From the NCBI GenBank assembly GCA_004028795.1, contig SAIW01000009.1:186001-250000 (forward strand): DNA of 64,000 nucleotides, given 5' to 3'. Source of the DNA: Chitinophagaceae bacterium (lineage in GTDB: Bacteria; Bacteroidota; Bacteroidia; Chitinophagales; Chitinophagaceae). Within the stretch, counting starts at the first letter, position 1. The number at the start of each line of letters is the position of its first letter. The position numbers and the translations under genes are program-made. Positions 55,755 to 64,000 of the stretch are shown here, piece by piece. The notes below the pieces were generated by a model, which was not told where the DNA came from, did no database searches, and saw only the letters and a program-made list of their open reading frames with translations.

Positions 55755-56573
55755 TTATTCAAGAAATTTAGATTGAAGCATGGCTTTTTCTTTTGCACCG
55801 ATTCCTAATTCTTTCTCAAGAAAATTATCTACAGAACCATATTGAGTAATTATTTTATTAAGTGTTGCCTGAAGAAAAGACGCTTTAACAGTAACTATAG
55901 ACTCTGCAACATTTTTATTGGTACCCATAGTACTAATCATTTGAATCATTCTGTTATTATCTGCCTGTCTGTAGTAATTGGATGCTTCATAATCTTCAAA
56001 AATTTTCTGCATAGGAACTCCCAATGTATAAAGAATTAAAGCTGTGGCAATGCCTGTTCTGTCTTTGCCTGCAGTACAATGATATACTATTGCCTCATTA
56101 TTTTTTTGCGTAAGTAACTTGCTGAATAATGTTTTATACCTTAATCCCAAAGAATCGATTTTTTCATAATAGGTTATCATTAATGAATCTCCGTTAGTAG
56201 CGGTTCTCAGAGCCTGTATCCAGTTCATATTCGTTTCACTACCTGCACCGCAACGTATATAATCAACATTTTTCCAAACAGCATCGGGGGCTTTTTTAGC
56301 TTCTTCTAATCCTCTGAAATCTATATCAGTAGTTATATTTCTTTTTTCTAACTCATTAATATCTTGTTGTGTTAATTTATTAATTTCTGCAGAGCGGTAA
56401 ATCTTACCCCACTTTACAGTTTTATTGGTACTGGTTTTATATCCGCCAATATCTCTAAAATTTACACATCCCTGTAGATATACTTTACGTTGGGAGCTAT
56501 CTGTAATCTGGCAATTACTTTTTGTAGAAATTATTATGATAGACAAGAAAAGGCAAATAGCAGTAATTCTCAT
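55755..56573 (-). CDS. Exported tyrosine-phosphatase-like protein (Y_phosphatase3)
   Basis: 272 residues from ATG 56573; a TTG six codons upstream also lies in frame. Signal peptide ends near SNCQ. GCVNFRDIGGYKT and KIYRSAEINKLT are the N-terminal marks of the PF13350 family, and VYHCTAGKDRTG is the P-loop with Cys166 and Arg172. TDIDFRGLEEAKKAPD provides the general-acid region. In the envelope, such enzymes dephosphorylate small molecules or proteins. First gene of a three-gene operon with PhnO-like and PhnA-like genes, so freeing phosphate from organic compounds is a reasonable role. Confidence 0.88.
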   Translation of the reverse strand: MRITAICLFLSIIIISTKSNCQITDSSQRKVYLQGCVNFRDIGGYKTSTNKTVKWGKIYRSAEINKLTQQDINELEKRNITTDIDFRGLEEAKKAPDAVWKNVDYIRCGAGSETNMNWIQALRTATNGDSLMITYYEKIDSLGLRYKTLFSKLLTQKNNEAIVYHCTAGKDRTGIATALILYTLGVPMQKIFEDYEASNYYRQADNNRMIQMISTMGTNKNVAESIVTVKASFLQATLNKIITQYGSVDNFLEKELGIGAKEKAMLQSKFLE

Positions 56574-56740
56574 AAACAATTTTAGGTTCAAAGCAAAAAT
56601 GAATTGTTCGCATTCAATGTTATCTGTTTATTATCAAATTATGTCTAAAAGCTTAAAAAAACCTGAATAACATTTTCATAACAATCAAGGTACAATTGCT
56701 TAACAATGCTAAAAGAATCTTTGAAAAATTTTAACTTTTT

Positions 56741-59700
56741 ATGAGAGCAACTAAAAAATTATTATGCAGCTTAACATTCTTTTTGTTAGGAAGCTTACTT
56801 GTAACTGCTCAGCAAAGAACGCTTACAGGTAAAGTTCAAAACAAACAAGGGGTTGGTATAGCTGGGGCAATTATTAGTGTTGTAAATTCGGCAAAACGAA
56901 CTGTAACAGACAATGCCGGATCATTTTCCATCGTTGTTTCGGCTTCAGAAACACAATTGTCAGTTACTTCATTTGGATTTATTTCCAAAACTGTAAATTT
57001 TACTGCTTCTATTACAGAATTGAACATTATTTTAGAAGACGATGCTAAACAATTAGCAGATGTTGTGGTAACGGCTTACGGTATAAAAAAAGAAACTAAA
57101 AGATTAGGTTACTCTTCTCAAGAGGTTAAAGGAGCAGATTTAGTAAAGGCAAGAGATGCTAACCCTGTCAATTCTTTGGTTGGTAAAGTTGCAGGCCTAA
57201 GTGTGGGTGCAAATCCTGAAATGTTAGGAAGACCTGAATTGGTTTTGCGTGGTAGTAAAGATTTATTATTTGTGATTGATGGAGTACCCGTAAATACAGA
57301 TACATGGAACGTTAGCCCGGATGATATTGAAACTTATACTGTATTGAAGGGAGCCAATGCAGCGGCCTTATACGGTTCAAGAGGTATTAATGGTGCTATT
57401 ATAATAACAACTAAAAGAGGAACAAAAGATAAAAAAGGATGGCAGGTTGATGTTAATACAAGTACTGTCTTTGAAAAAGGTTTTATTGCAGAACCTCAAA
57501 GCCAGGTAGAATACGGCCGTGGTACTACTTTTAAATACTCATATGGTGATGTTTTGTATGATAACAAACAAAGATTGCCGGAATGGGGTCCTCATTTTGA
57601 AGGTCAATTAGTTAAACAATACGATAGCCCTTGGGACCCAGTAGCTCAAGTTAGAACTCCCACTCCATGGACTGCTCGTGGTGCAGATAATTTCCATAAA
57701 TTCATGCAAACAGGCATCATAAATGTTAATAATGTTTCTTTGTCTGCGGCTACTGATAAATCAGATATCAGAATATCAGTTTCTAATATGAATCAAAGAG
57801 GCGTTGCTCCGAATACTAAATTAAATATTTATAACTTGTTCTTAAATGCCGGTTATAATATTACTACCAAATTAAGAGTTGAAGCCAGCTTAAATTATAA
57901 TAAACAATATACGCCTAATATTCCTGATGTTAACTATGGTCCTAATAGTTACATATACATGTTTAAAGTTTATGGCTCATCTGATTACAATATTGATGAT
58001 CTTAAAGATATTTATAAAGGGCCTCAAGGGGTACAAGATTTAATTCCTTATGCACAAGAATATGGTAGAGAAAACAGTGCATGGTTTATTGCAAAGAAAT
58101 GGTTGCGTTCACATGATAAATCAGATGTTAACGGCTATGTTAAAGCTTCTTACAAGTTTAATAATAGTTTAAGTGCAAGTTTCCGTTCTCAAATTTCTAC
58201 ATGGAACCAAACAAGGACTGAACAGGTACCTGCAGGTATTAACTTAAATACATATACACCTTGGTATTATTTTGGTTGGTATGGGGATTACCGTGAAGAC
58301 AGAAGAAACTTATTTGAAAACAATACAGATTTAATAGTTAATTACGATAAGAAATTTAAAAATTTCAGTTTAACAGCTTTAGTGGGTGGTGCCTCTCGTT
58401 CATTTACATACAATTCTTTCTTCGGTACAACCAAGGCGTTAGCTATTCCTAATTTATATGCACTATCTAATTCAATAGCTCCAACTTTATCTTATACTTG
58501 GGGTTCTAAAATGCAAGTGTATAGTGCCTTTTATTCTTTAGATTTTACGTATAAAAATTTCTTTACATTATCTCATACAGGCCGTGTCGATAATTTATCT
58601 ACATTACCTACCGCTAATGCTACCTACTATTATCCTTCTGTTTCTTTGAGTAGTGTTATTAGTGACTATGTAAAATTACCCCAGCCAATATCCTTCTTAA
58701 AAATCAGAGCATCGTATGCAGATGTTAAAAGTGCTTTAACTTCCCCTACTGTTGCCTCAGCATTTACACAAATTACAGGTTTAAGCACTAACGGTGGATT
58801 GTTAGGATATGGTACAGATTTAATAAGTTCTTATGACGGCCCAACTTATGCCAATCAAAATAGCTATGCATATCAAAGCTATTATAACGGTACAGCTTCA
58901 GTTTCTTATTCTAATACGGTTGCAAATCCAAATATTAAACCTGCAAACAGAATTTCTTATGAAGGTGGTATTGATATTCGCTTCTTAAAAAATAGATTAG
59001 GGTTAGATTTCACTTATTTCTTAAGTGATAATGGACCATTAATTTATGCTTTACCGGTTGCATCTTCTACTAGTTATGGTGCTGCCAATGTAAATGGTAT
59101 TACAACACGCAAAAAGGGTTTTGAATTAAGTTTTACAGGTTCTCCTTTAAGAAGTACAAAGGGTTTAAATTGGGATGTAACATTTAATTATTCTACTTAT
59201 AAAGAAACTTTAAAAGATATTTATGGAAATGAAACAGGTTTAACCATTAATAACCATACATATCAGAAGGGAGACCGTATGGATGCTTTGTATGACAAAG
59301 GTTTTGTACATGATGGTAATGGCAATATAGTATTTAATGCGGGTCTACCTTACTTATCACCTTCAGATATTGGTAATAATAAATTCTTAGGTTTCTTAAA
59401 TCCGGATTATACTTTCGGAGTAAACAATAAATTTTCATACAGCAACTTTACTTTCAGTTTTCAATTTGATGGCAGAATTGGTGGAAAAATTTGGGATGAG
59501 GTTTATAAAGATGGTATGAACGGTGGTACAGCCATTGAAAGTGCAACAGGTGCTTTTGGTGCTGCCCGTTTAGCTGAATGGAAAGATGCGATCAGTGGTG
59601 TAAATGGTGCTGGTAGTATTACAGCTCCAGGTCTTCCAACAAAAAATGCAGATGGTACACCTTACACAGGACGTTATGTTGGTCAGGGGGTAAAAATTAT

Positions 59701-60106
59701 AAGTGGTACACCAATATTCGCAAATGGTGAAATTACAAATCTTTCTTCACTAACTTTTGCAGCTAACGACGTTCCTACAACAGTTCAGAATCAAGTTACC
59801 GGACGTTTAACAGGTATCACAGAATACTGGATGGTAGATCGTTCTTTTGTTAAATTACGTGAAGTAACAATAGGCTATAATTTACCTGCGAAGTTTTTAG
59901 CTAAATCAAAAATTATTAAAGCAGCTTCTTTCTCATTAGTTGGTAGAAATTTACTTTATTGGGCACAACGCAAGGATATTGATTTAGACCAATTTCCTGC
60001 CGGTTATAACGATTATGATAGAAGCTTAAATGGTGTAAGTGCAAACGGTACTTTACAAAGCCCAACAGGAAGAAGATTTGGATTTAACATCAACGTATCA
60101 TTCTAA
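56741..60106 (+). CDS. SusC/RagA-family TonB-dependent transporter of the phosphonate region
   Basis: 1121 residues with signal peptide ending VTAQQ, a carboxypeptidase-regulatory-like domain (LTGKVQNKQGVGIAGAI), a plug (VVTAYGIKKETKRLGYSSQ, AALYGSRGINGAIIITTKRG) and a long barrel ending GRRFGFNINVSF. It is clearly different in sequence from the xylan susC at 33682-36888 and belongs to the group with 'IKKETKRLGYS' in the plug. It is flanked by phosphatase- and phosphonate-type genes and no glycosidase gene lies within 10 kb, so its ligand may be a phosphorus-containing compound or peptide rather than a glycan. Ligand is inference. Confidence 0.93.
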   Translation: MRATKKLLCSLTFFLLGSLLVTAQQRTLTGKVQNKQGVGIAGAIISVVNSAKRTVTDNAGSFSIVVSASETQLSVTSFGFISKTVNFTASITELNIILEDDAKQLADVVVTAYGIKKETKRLGYSSQEVKGADLVKARDANPVNSLVGKVAGLSVGANPEMLGRPELVLRGSKDLLFVIDGVPVNTDTWNVSPDDIETYTVLKGANAAALYGSRGINGAIIITTKRGTKDKKGWQVDVNTSTVFEKGFIAEPQSQVEYGRGTTFKYSYGDVLYDNKQRLPEWGPHFEGQLVKQYDSPWDPVAQVRTPTPWTARGADNFHKFMQTGIINVNNVSLSAATDKSDIRISVSNMNQRGVAPNTKLNIYNLFLNAGYNITTKLRVEASLNYNKQYTPNIPDVNYGPNSYIYMFKVYGSSDYNIDDLKDIYKGPQGVQDLIPYAQEYGRENSAWFIAKKWLRSHDKSDVNGYVKASYKFNNSLSASFRSQISTWNQTRTEQVPAGINLNTYTPWYYFGWYGDYREDRRNLFENNTDLIVNYDKKFKNFSLTALVGGASRSFTYNSFFGTTKALAIPNLYALSNSIAPTLSYTWGSKMQVYSAFYSLDFTYKNFFTLSHTGRVDNLSTLPTANATYYYPSVSLSSVISDYVKLPQPISFLKIRASYADVKSALTSPTVASAFTQITGLSTNGGLLGYGTDLISSYDGPTYANQNSYAYQSYYNGTASVSYSNTVANPNIKPANRISYEGGIDIRFLKNRLGLDFTYFLSDNGPLIYALPVASSTSYGAANVNGITTRKKGFELSFTGSPLRSTKGLNWDVTFNYSTYKETLKDIYGNETGLTINNHTYQKGDRMDALYDKGFVHDGNGNIVFNAGLPYLSPSDIGNNKFLGFLNPDYTFGVNNKFSYSNFTFSFQFDGRIGGKIWDEVYKDGMNGGTAIESATGAFGAARLAEWKDAISGVNGAGSITAPGLPTKNADGTPYTGRYVGQGVKIISGTPIFANGEITNLSSLTFAANDVPTTVQNQVTGRLTGITEYWMVDRSFVKLREVTIGYNLPAKFLAKSKIIKAASFSLVGRNLLYWAQRKDIDLDQFPAGYNDYDRSLNGVSANGTLQSPTGRRFGFNINVSF

Positions 60107-60124
60107 AATTCTAAAAAAATAATT

Positions 60125-61717
60125 ATGAAAAATAATTTTAAGAATATATTAATCGGGTTTGTAGCTATTACTGCCCTGTTAATTAGTAGTTGCCAAAAAG
60201 GCGATTTACTTAGTAATCCGAATGTGGTTGCAGAAAGTGCTACAGTACCGGCATCTTTACTTTTAAATCATATTACTGCTAATTTAATGAAAGAAGAGGA
60301 GCCAATTATTTCAAACGTATATCGTTATAATCAAAACATTGTATCGAATTATTCTTATTATTTCGGTTCTAATGCTTACAGTTGGTCTAACACAAGCGAT
60401 ACCTATGATAACATTAAATATTGTACTAAGCTTGAAGAGCAAGCTCAAAAGCAATATGGTAATACAACGAATGTATATTTTGCTTTAAGTAAATTTTTCA
60501 GAGCTTATTCATTTATTTGGTTAACACAACGTGTTGGAGACATACCAATGAGCCAGGCAGGGGATATAAATAATGCAACACCAAAATATGATACTCAACA
60601 CGATGTTTATAAAAACTGTTTAGCGTTATTAGATACTGCCAATACACTAATTAGCAACCTGTATGGTACAGCTACTGCTAATAATAAAGTAGATGCATCA
60701 GGCGATGTTTTTGGTTTAACGTTTTTACAATGGCAAAAAGTAATTAATACCTATAAATTAAGAGTATTAATCAGTTTAAGCAAAAGAGCAGTAGATAATG
60801 CAGACTTAAATATCCCGTCACAATTTGCTGCTATTGTTAATAATTCAACTAAGTATCCTATTATGACAGGTAATGGTGATAACATGGCTTTTAAATACAC
60901 TGCTATTACTTTATATCCACCAAATAGGTCAGGTAATGCACCTTATAACAATTGTGCTAACATTAATAAAACTTTTTTAAATCTTTTAACCGCCAACCAA
61001 GATCCGAGAACTTTTGTGTTAACAACACCGGCATTAAAATACATAACCAGTAAAGCTAAAACTGTTGGTGATTTTACTGCTTACGTTGGTTTAGATAACA
61101 ATTTAGCACAATCAGGTTTTGCAAACTTTAGTTCAGATAGTGCTTATTCTTGTATGAATTATTACAGATACATGAACTCTGCCTCTGGTGCAAATGCAGA
61201 ACCTTACATTTTAATCGGTTATCCGGAAATGTGTTTTAACATAGCAGAAGCTATTACTCTTGGATGGGTTAGTGGTACAGCATCAACTTGGTATAATGCA
61301 GGTATAAATGCTTCATTAGGATTATATGGAATTACACAAGGAAAAGTAGTTACTGTTGGTGATTACAGCGGTAACGTGACAAGTTATGGAACAGTAACTT
61401 TAGATGTAAATACTTTCTTAAATAATGTAGCTCTGTCTTCTACACCATCCACAGCATTAACACAAATTCTTACTCAAAAATATATAGCCTTTTGGATGAA
61501 TTCCGGATATGAATCTTTTTATAACTGGAGAAGAACAGGTGTACCAACTTTTGCACAAGGCGGTCCGGGAGTAGGAACACCTTCAAATACAATCCCTACA
61601 AGATGGCAATATCCTTTGGGAGAAATTAATTATAATACTGATAATTATAAAGCTGCTATACAATCTCAATTTGGTGGAACAGATGATTTATATGGAAAAA
61701 TGTGGTTAATAAAATAA
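60125..61717 (+). CDS. SusD-like lipoprotein (SusD-like_2 type)
   Basis: 530 residues with lipobox LLISSC (Cys at about residue 23), then QKGDLLSNPN. ATVPASLLLNHITANLM, KLEEQAQKQYGN, YFALSKFFRAYSFIWLTQRVGDIPMSQA and LGEINYNTDNY place it in the SusD-like_2 (PF12771) group, which often pairs with SusC proteins for non-glycan or small ligands. It begins 18 bases after the susC stop. A terminator follows, so the pair is probably a two-gene unit. Confidence 0.92.
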   Translation: MKNNFKNILIGFVAITALLISSCQKGDLLSNPNVVAESATVPASLLLNHITANLMKEEEPIISNVYRYNQNIVSNYSYYFGSNAYSWSNTSDTYDNIKYCTKLEEQAQKQYGNTTNVYFALSKFFRAYSFIWLTQRVGDIPMSQAGDINNATPKYDTQHDVYKNCLALLDTANTLISNLYGTATANNKVDASGDVFGLTFLQWQKVINTYKLRVLISLSKRAVDNADLNIPSQFAAIVNNSTKYPIMTGNGDNMAFKYTAITLYPPNRSGNAPYNNCANINKTFLNLLTANQDPRTFVLTTPALKYITSKAKTVGDFTAYVGLDNNLAQSGFANFSSDSAYSCMNYYRYMNSASGANAEPYILIGYPEMCFNIAEAITLGWVSGTASTWYNAGINASLGLYGITQGKVVTVGDYSGNVTSYGTVTLDVNTFLNNVALSSTPSTALTQILTQKYIAFWMNSGYESFYNWRRTGVPTFAQGGPGVGTPSNTIPTRWQYPLGEINYNTDNYKAAIQSQFGGTDDLYGKMWLIK

Positions 61718-61749
61718 TTAATTCAGCGTAGTTTTTTTAACATAGATAA

Positions 61750-61783
61750 AACGGGGCTATTCTTGGTCCTGTTTTTATTTTTT
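61750..61783 (+). terminator. Terminator after the second susD
   Basis: AACGGGGC (61750-61757) pairs with GTCCTGTT (61766-61773), eight pairs including two G-T, around an eight-base loop; TTTATTTTTTT follows. It lies between susD and the HD-domain gene. Confidence 0.6.
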
Positions 61784-61834
61784 TAATACATGCAAAATAT
61801 TTAGATAACAAGAGGTACTGAATTTTAATAATAA

Positions 61835-62413
61835 ATGATGCATAGTTTAACTAAACCCGAAGAAACTGTTGAAGCCATATTTAGGTTATACGAACAATAT
61901 GGCTCTGAAGATTATATAGGAGAAAAAGTATCTCAGATAGAACATATGACACAGGCCGCTGCTCTGGCAGAAGCTGCGGGTTATGATGATGAAGTTATAC
62001 TGTCAGCTTTCTTTCATGATATCGGGCATTTATGTGAACAGGAAATGGAAGTAGAACGAATGGAACAATATGGGGTAGTAAACCATGAAAATATCGGCTA
62101 CGATTATCTTATACAAAAAGGCTTTTCAGAAACAATAGCAAAACTTGTTAAGAGCCATGTTGCAGCAAAAAGATATTTAGCATTTAAAGAACCTGCTTAT
62201 TACAATATTCTTTCAGAAGCAAGTAAACAAACATTAGCACATCAAGGTGGAAAAATGACGGAAGCAGAGGCTTTGGAATTTGAAGCAGACCCTCTGCATT
62301 CATTATACGTTCAGTTAAGAAGATGGGATGATGAAGCAAAAGAACAAAACATACCTGTTCCATCACTTAATAAATATAAAGCAATGGCAATAGCTCACTT
62401 ACAAAACAAATAA
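61835..62413 (+). CDS. PhnZ-like HD-domain diiron oxygenase (phosphonate-associated HDIG protein)
   Basis: 192 residues, cytoplasmic. The HD-fold ligands are His37, His61-Asp62 (FFHDIGHL), His84, His108 and Asp165. Tyr27, Glu30, His65 and Lys112 sit at the spacing of the substrate-binding residues of PhnZ (Tyr24, Glu27, His62, Lys108 in that enzyme as I recall). PhnZ oxidatively cleaves 2-amino-1-hydroxyethylphosphonate to glycine and phosphate, with a partner PhnY that is not visible here. The match fits the family called 'phosphonate degradation associated HDIG domain protein'. A plain HD phosphohydrolase is less likely given these extra residues. The PhnX-like gene follows after four bases. 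Confidence 0.85.
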   Translation: MMHSLTKPEETVEAIFRLYEQYGSEDYIGEKVSQIEHMTQAAALAEAAGYDDEVILSAFFHDIGHLCEQEMEVERMEQYGVVNHENIGYDYLIQKGFSETIAKLVKSHVAAKRYLAFKEPAYYNILSEASKQTLAHQGGKMTEAEALEFEADPLHSLYVQLRRWDDEAKEQNIPVPSLNKYKAMAIAHLQNK

Positions 62414-62417
62414 AATT

Positions 62418-63089
62418 ATGCATTACGAATTAGTTGTGTTTGATATAGCAGGTACTACAGTAGTTGATGCCGGAAGTATTAATGAAACCTTTAGGGAAGT
62501 TTTTAATAATAATGGTTTTTCAGTTTCGCCCGAAGATGTTGCCCACATTATGGGTTATGAAAAAAAGCAGGCAATAACCATATTGAATAATCAATATCAA
62601 TTCAATCTTACTGATGAACTGATAAATAAAATGCACGGCGAGTTTATTGAAAGTATGGTTTCATTTTATGAAAACGATACTTCATTAAAACCGCAACCTT
62701 ATGCAATAGAAACCTTTGAATGGTTGCACAGTAAGGGAATAGATATTGCATTGAATACAGGTTTTAACCGTGCCATCACAGATGCCTTACTTAAAAACCT
62801 TGATTGGAATAAACTGCCTTTTATAGCAACAGTAGTAACAAGCGATGAAGTTGCTGAAGGAAGACCTGCACCGGATATGATTAAAAAAATTATGGCTGAA
62901 CTGGATATCCACCAAAAAACAAATGTTGTAAAAATCGGAGATACGGAAGCGGATATTAAAGAAGGAAGAAATGCAGGATGCGGTTTAGTTATAGGTGTTA
63001 CAACCGGAGCTTACTCAAGAGAAGAGCTTACTCAATTTAAACCGGATAGAATTATCGACTCTTTATTGGAATTACAGGAACTAATTTAA
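62418..63089 (+). CDS. PhnX-like HAD-family phosphonatase-like hydrolase
   Basis: 223 residues. FDIAGTTVVDAG gives the HAD nucleophile Asp9 with Ala11 in place of the acid Asp of phosphatases, as in phosphonoacetaldehyde hydrolase. Within the cap, MGYEKKQAI has Lys49 at exactly the spacing of the Schiff-base lysine of PhnX (MGLLK in Bacillus). LNTGFNRAI and KIGDTEADIKEGRNAG complete the HAD core. This is the 'phosphonatase-like hydrolase' group next to PhnX; it often sits beside the HDIG gene. It probably cleaves a C-P bond in a carbonyl-containing phosphonate. Substrate is not established. Confidence 0.85.
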   Translation: MHYELVVFDIAGTTVVDAGSINETFREVFNNNGFSVSPEDVAHIMGYEKKQAITILNNQYQFNLTDELINKMHGEFIESMVSFYENDTSLKPQPYAIETFEWLHSKGIDIALNTGFNRAITDALLKNLDWNKLPFIATVVTSDEVAEGRPAPDMIKKIMAELDIHQKTNVVKIGDTEADIKEGRNAGCGLVIGVTTGAYSREELTQFKPDRIIDSLLELQELI

Positions 63090-63104
63090 ACAACACATTT
63101 AATA

Positions 63105-64000
63105 ATGTTGTTCAACTCGTTTATTCCTTTAAAAACACTCAGGCATAAACTTCAATATGCAGCATCCTGGCAATTGATTGTTTTTATGTCTCTCACTGCA
63201 TTTTCTGTTTATAGCTGTATGTATGGTTTCAGAAAGCCATATACTGCATTAAATTTTTCAGCACAATCTATCAACGGCTTTTCATATAAAAGCAGCTTGG
63301 TAATAGCACAAAGCATCGGTTATCTGGTAAGTAAATGGATTGGTATCAGAGTTGTTTCAACTATTACTATTCAAAAAAGAGCAGCCACTATTTTATTACT
63401 TTTAGTTACAGCCTGGCTGGCATTATTATTATTTGCAATCACGCCATCTCCTTATAATATTTTTTTCATGTTTGTAAACGGGTTACCGTTAGGAATGGTG
63501 TGGGGCTTGGTTTTTGCCTATTTAGAAGGAAGAACTTTTACTGATATTATGGGAGCTGTTTTAGCCACCAGTTTTATTTTTGCCAGTGGCTTTGCAAAAA
63601 CTGTAGCCAGATTAATAGAGTCGCATTTTTTTATTCCCACAGTTTGGATGCCTTTTGCAGCAGGTGCTTTTTTCATTATTCCTGCGTTTATTGCTGTACT
63701 GCTCTTAAATCAATCTCCTTTACCCGATAGTACAGACGAAGTACTAAAAACACTAAGAAAACCAATGTCTAAAACTGATAGAAAAAGTTTTATTCAGCAA
63801 TACATCAAAATATTAATACCGCTTTGCATAGCTTATACGTTGCTTACAGTAATCAGAGATTTCTGCGAAGATTTTTCAAATGATTTGTGGATAGAAACGG
63901 GTTATAACAATACAGCCATATTTACGCAAACGGCAACTCTTATCTCAATATTTGTTTTAATAGTCATCGGCGGTTTCTATATAATTAAAAATAATTATGC
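63105..64000 (+). CDS. MFS-type transporter (DUF5690-like), truncated by window end
   Basis: The frame opens at ATG 63105, 15 bases after the HAD gene, and is still open at base 64000 (about 298 residues visible). Eight or more hydrophobic helices can be seen. SCMYGFRKPYTALNF in the first loop recalls the FRKP region of organophosphate:phosphate antiporters (GlpT/UhpC group), and GLPLGMVWGLVFAYLEGR is a further conserved-looking stretch. I take it for the DUF5690 family of Bacteroidota. As third gene in a phosphonate operon, it may carry a phosphonate into the cell. Cargo is inference. Confidence 0.7.
   Translation, partial: MLFNSFIPLKTLRHKLQYAASWQLIVFMSLTAFSVYSCMYGFRKPYTALNFSAQSINGFSYKSSLVIAQSIGYLVSKWIGIRVVSTITIQKRAATILLLLVTAWLALLLFAITPSPYNIFFMFVNGLPLGMVWGLVFAYLEGRTFTDIMGAVLATSFIFASGFAKTVARLIESHFFIPTVWMPFAAGAFFIIPAFIAVLLLNQSPLPDSTDEVLKTLRKPMSKTDRKSFIQQYIKILIPLCIAYTLLTVIRDFCEDFSNDLWIETGYNNTAIFTQTATLISIFVLIVIGGFYIIKNNY

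Noticed and set aside
55754-55798. Longer N-terminus for the PhnO-like protein
   Set aside because: It would overlap the end of the tyrosine-phosphatase-like gene; the ATG at 55753 gives the family length and a one-base gap.

Overview
The window is AT-rich DNA from a member of the Bacteroidota, most likely a Chitinophagaceae-like glycan degrader. This rests on two SusC/SusD pairs, many Sec-exported glycoside hydrolases, lipoprotein-type SusD proteins, A/T-rich translation starts without strong Shine-Dalgarno sequences, and an exported bicupin and TonB receptors of Bacteroidota type. I see no tRNA, rRNA, CRISPR array or intact insertion sequence. Genus is inference.

Region 1 (1-18378, plus strand) is a run of exported enzymes that strip side chains from a complex glucuronoarabinoxylan or similar hemicellulose: the tail of a CE1-type esterase, a GH51 arabinofuranosidase, a SASA-type acetylesterase, four GH43 enzymes (two with CBM6-like tails, two with a C-terminal beta-sandwich), another CE1-type esterase, GH29, GH97, GH95 and a GH5 lipoprotein. 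A small gene relic lies at 3308-3435.

Region 2 (18567-30170) looks like a complete oxidative pentose pathway. A minus-strand pair encodes a Tat-signal Gfo/Idh/MocA oxidoreductase resembling periplasmic glucose-fructose or aldose-aldose oxidoreductases and a GH39 beta-xylosidase. Divergent from it is a plus-strand operon: IlvD/Edd pentonate dehydratase, exported SMP-30 lactonase, CE1-like esterase, FAH-fold 2-keto-3-deoxy-pentonate dehydratase, GH10 xylanase, GntP aldonate permease and 2-oxoglutarate-semialdehyde dehydrogenase. This is the Weimberg-type route from xylose or arabinose to 2-oxoglutarate, arranged so that sugar release, oxidation and lactone opening could occur in the periplasm, with the aldonate imported by GntP. 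The operon ends in a strong hairpin overlapping its last stop codon.

Region 3 (30200-45616, minus strand) is a xylan utilisation locus: GH115 alpha-glucuronidase, GH10 lipoprotein, GPH-type symporter, cytoplasmic GH43, long SASA esterase, then SusC, SusD and a CE15 glucuronoyl esterase. A 517-base leader upstream of susC holds an exact 18-base direct repeat and a 13-base palindrome. A clear terminator separates susD from the CE15 gene.

Region 4 (45830-50753, minus strand) holds an exported bicupin, an unrecognised seven-helix membrane protein, a TonB-dependent receptor interrupted by one in-frame TGA, and a Crp/Fnr-family regulator.

Region 5 (50927-64000) appears to be an organophosphonate and phosphoester scavenging locus. 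It has an exported purple-acid-type metallophosphatase, an amidohydrolase, an exported tyrosine-phosphatase-like protein, a PhnO-like acetyltransferase, an exported PhnA-like phosphonoacetate hydrolase, a second SusC/SusD pair, a PhnZ-like HD-domain oxygenase, a PhnX-like HAD hydrolase and the start of an MFS-type transporter that runs off the window. A SusCD system beside C-P bond cleaving enzymes is the least expected content here. All functions are read from motifs and remembered families; no database search was run.
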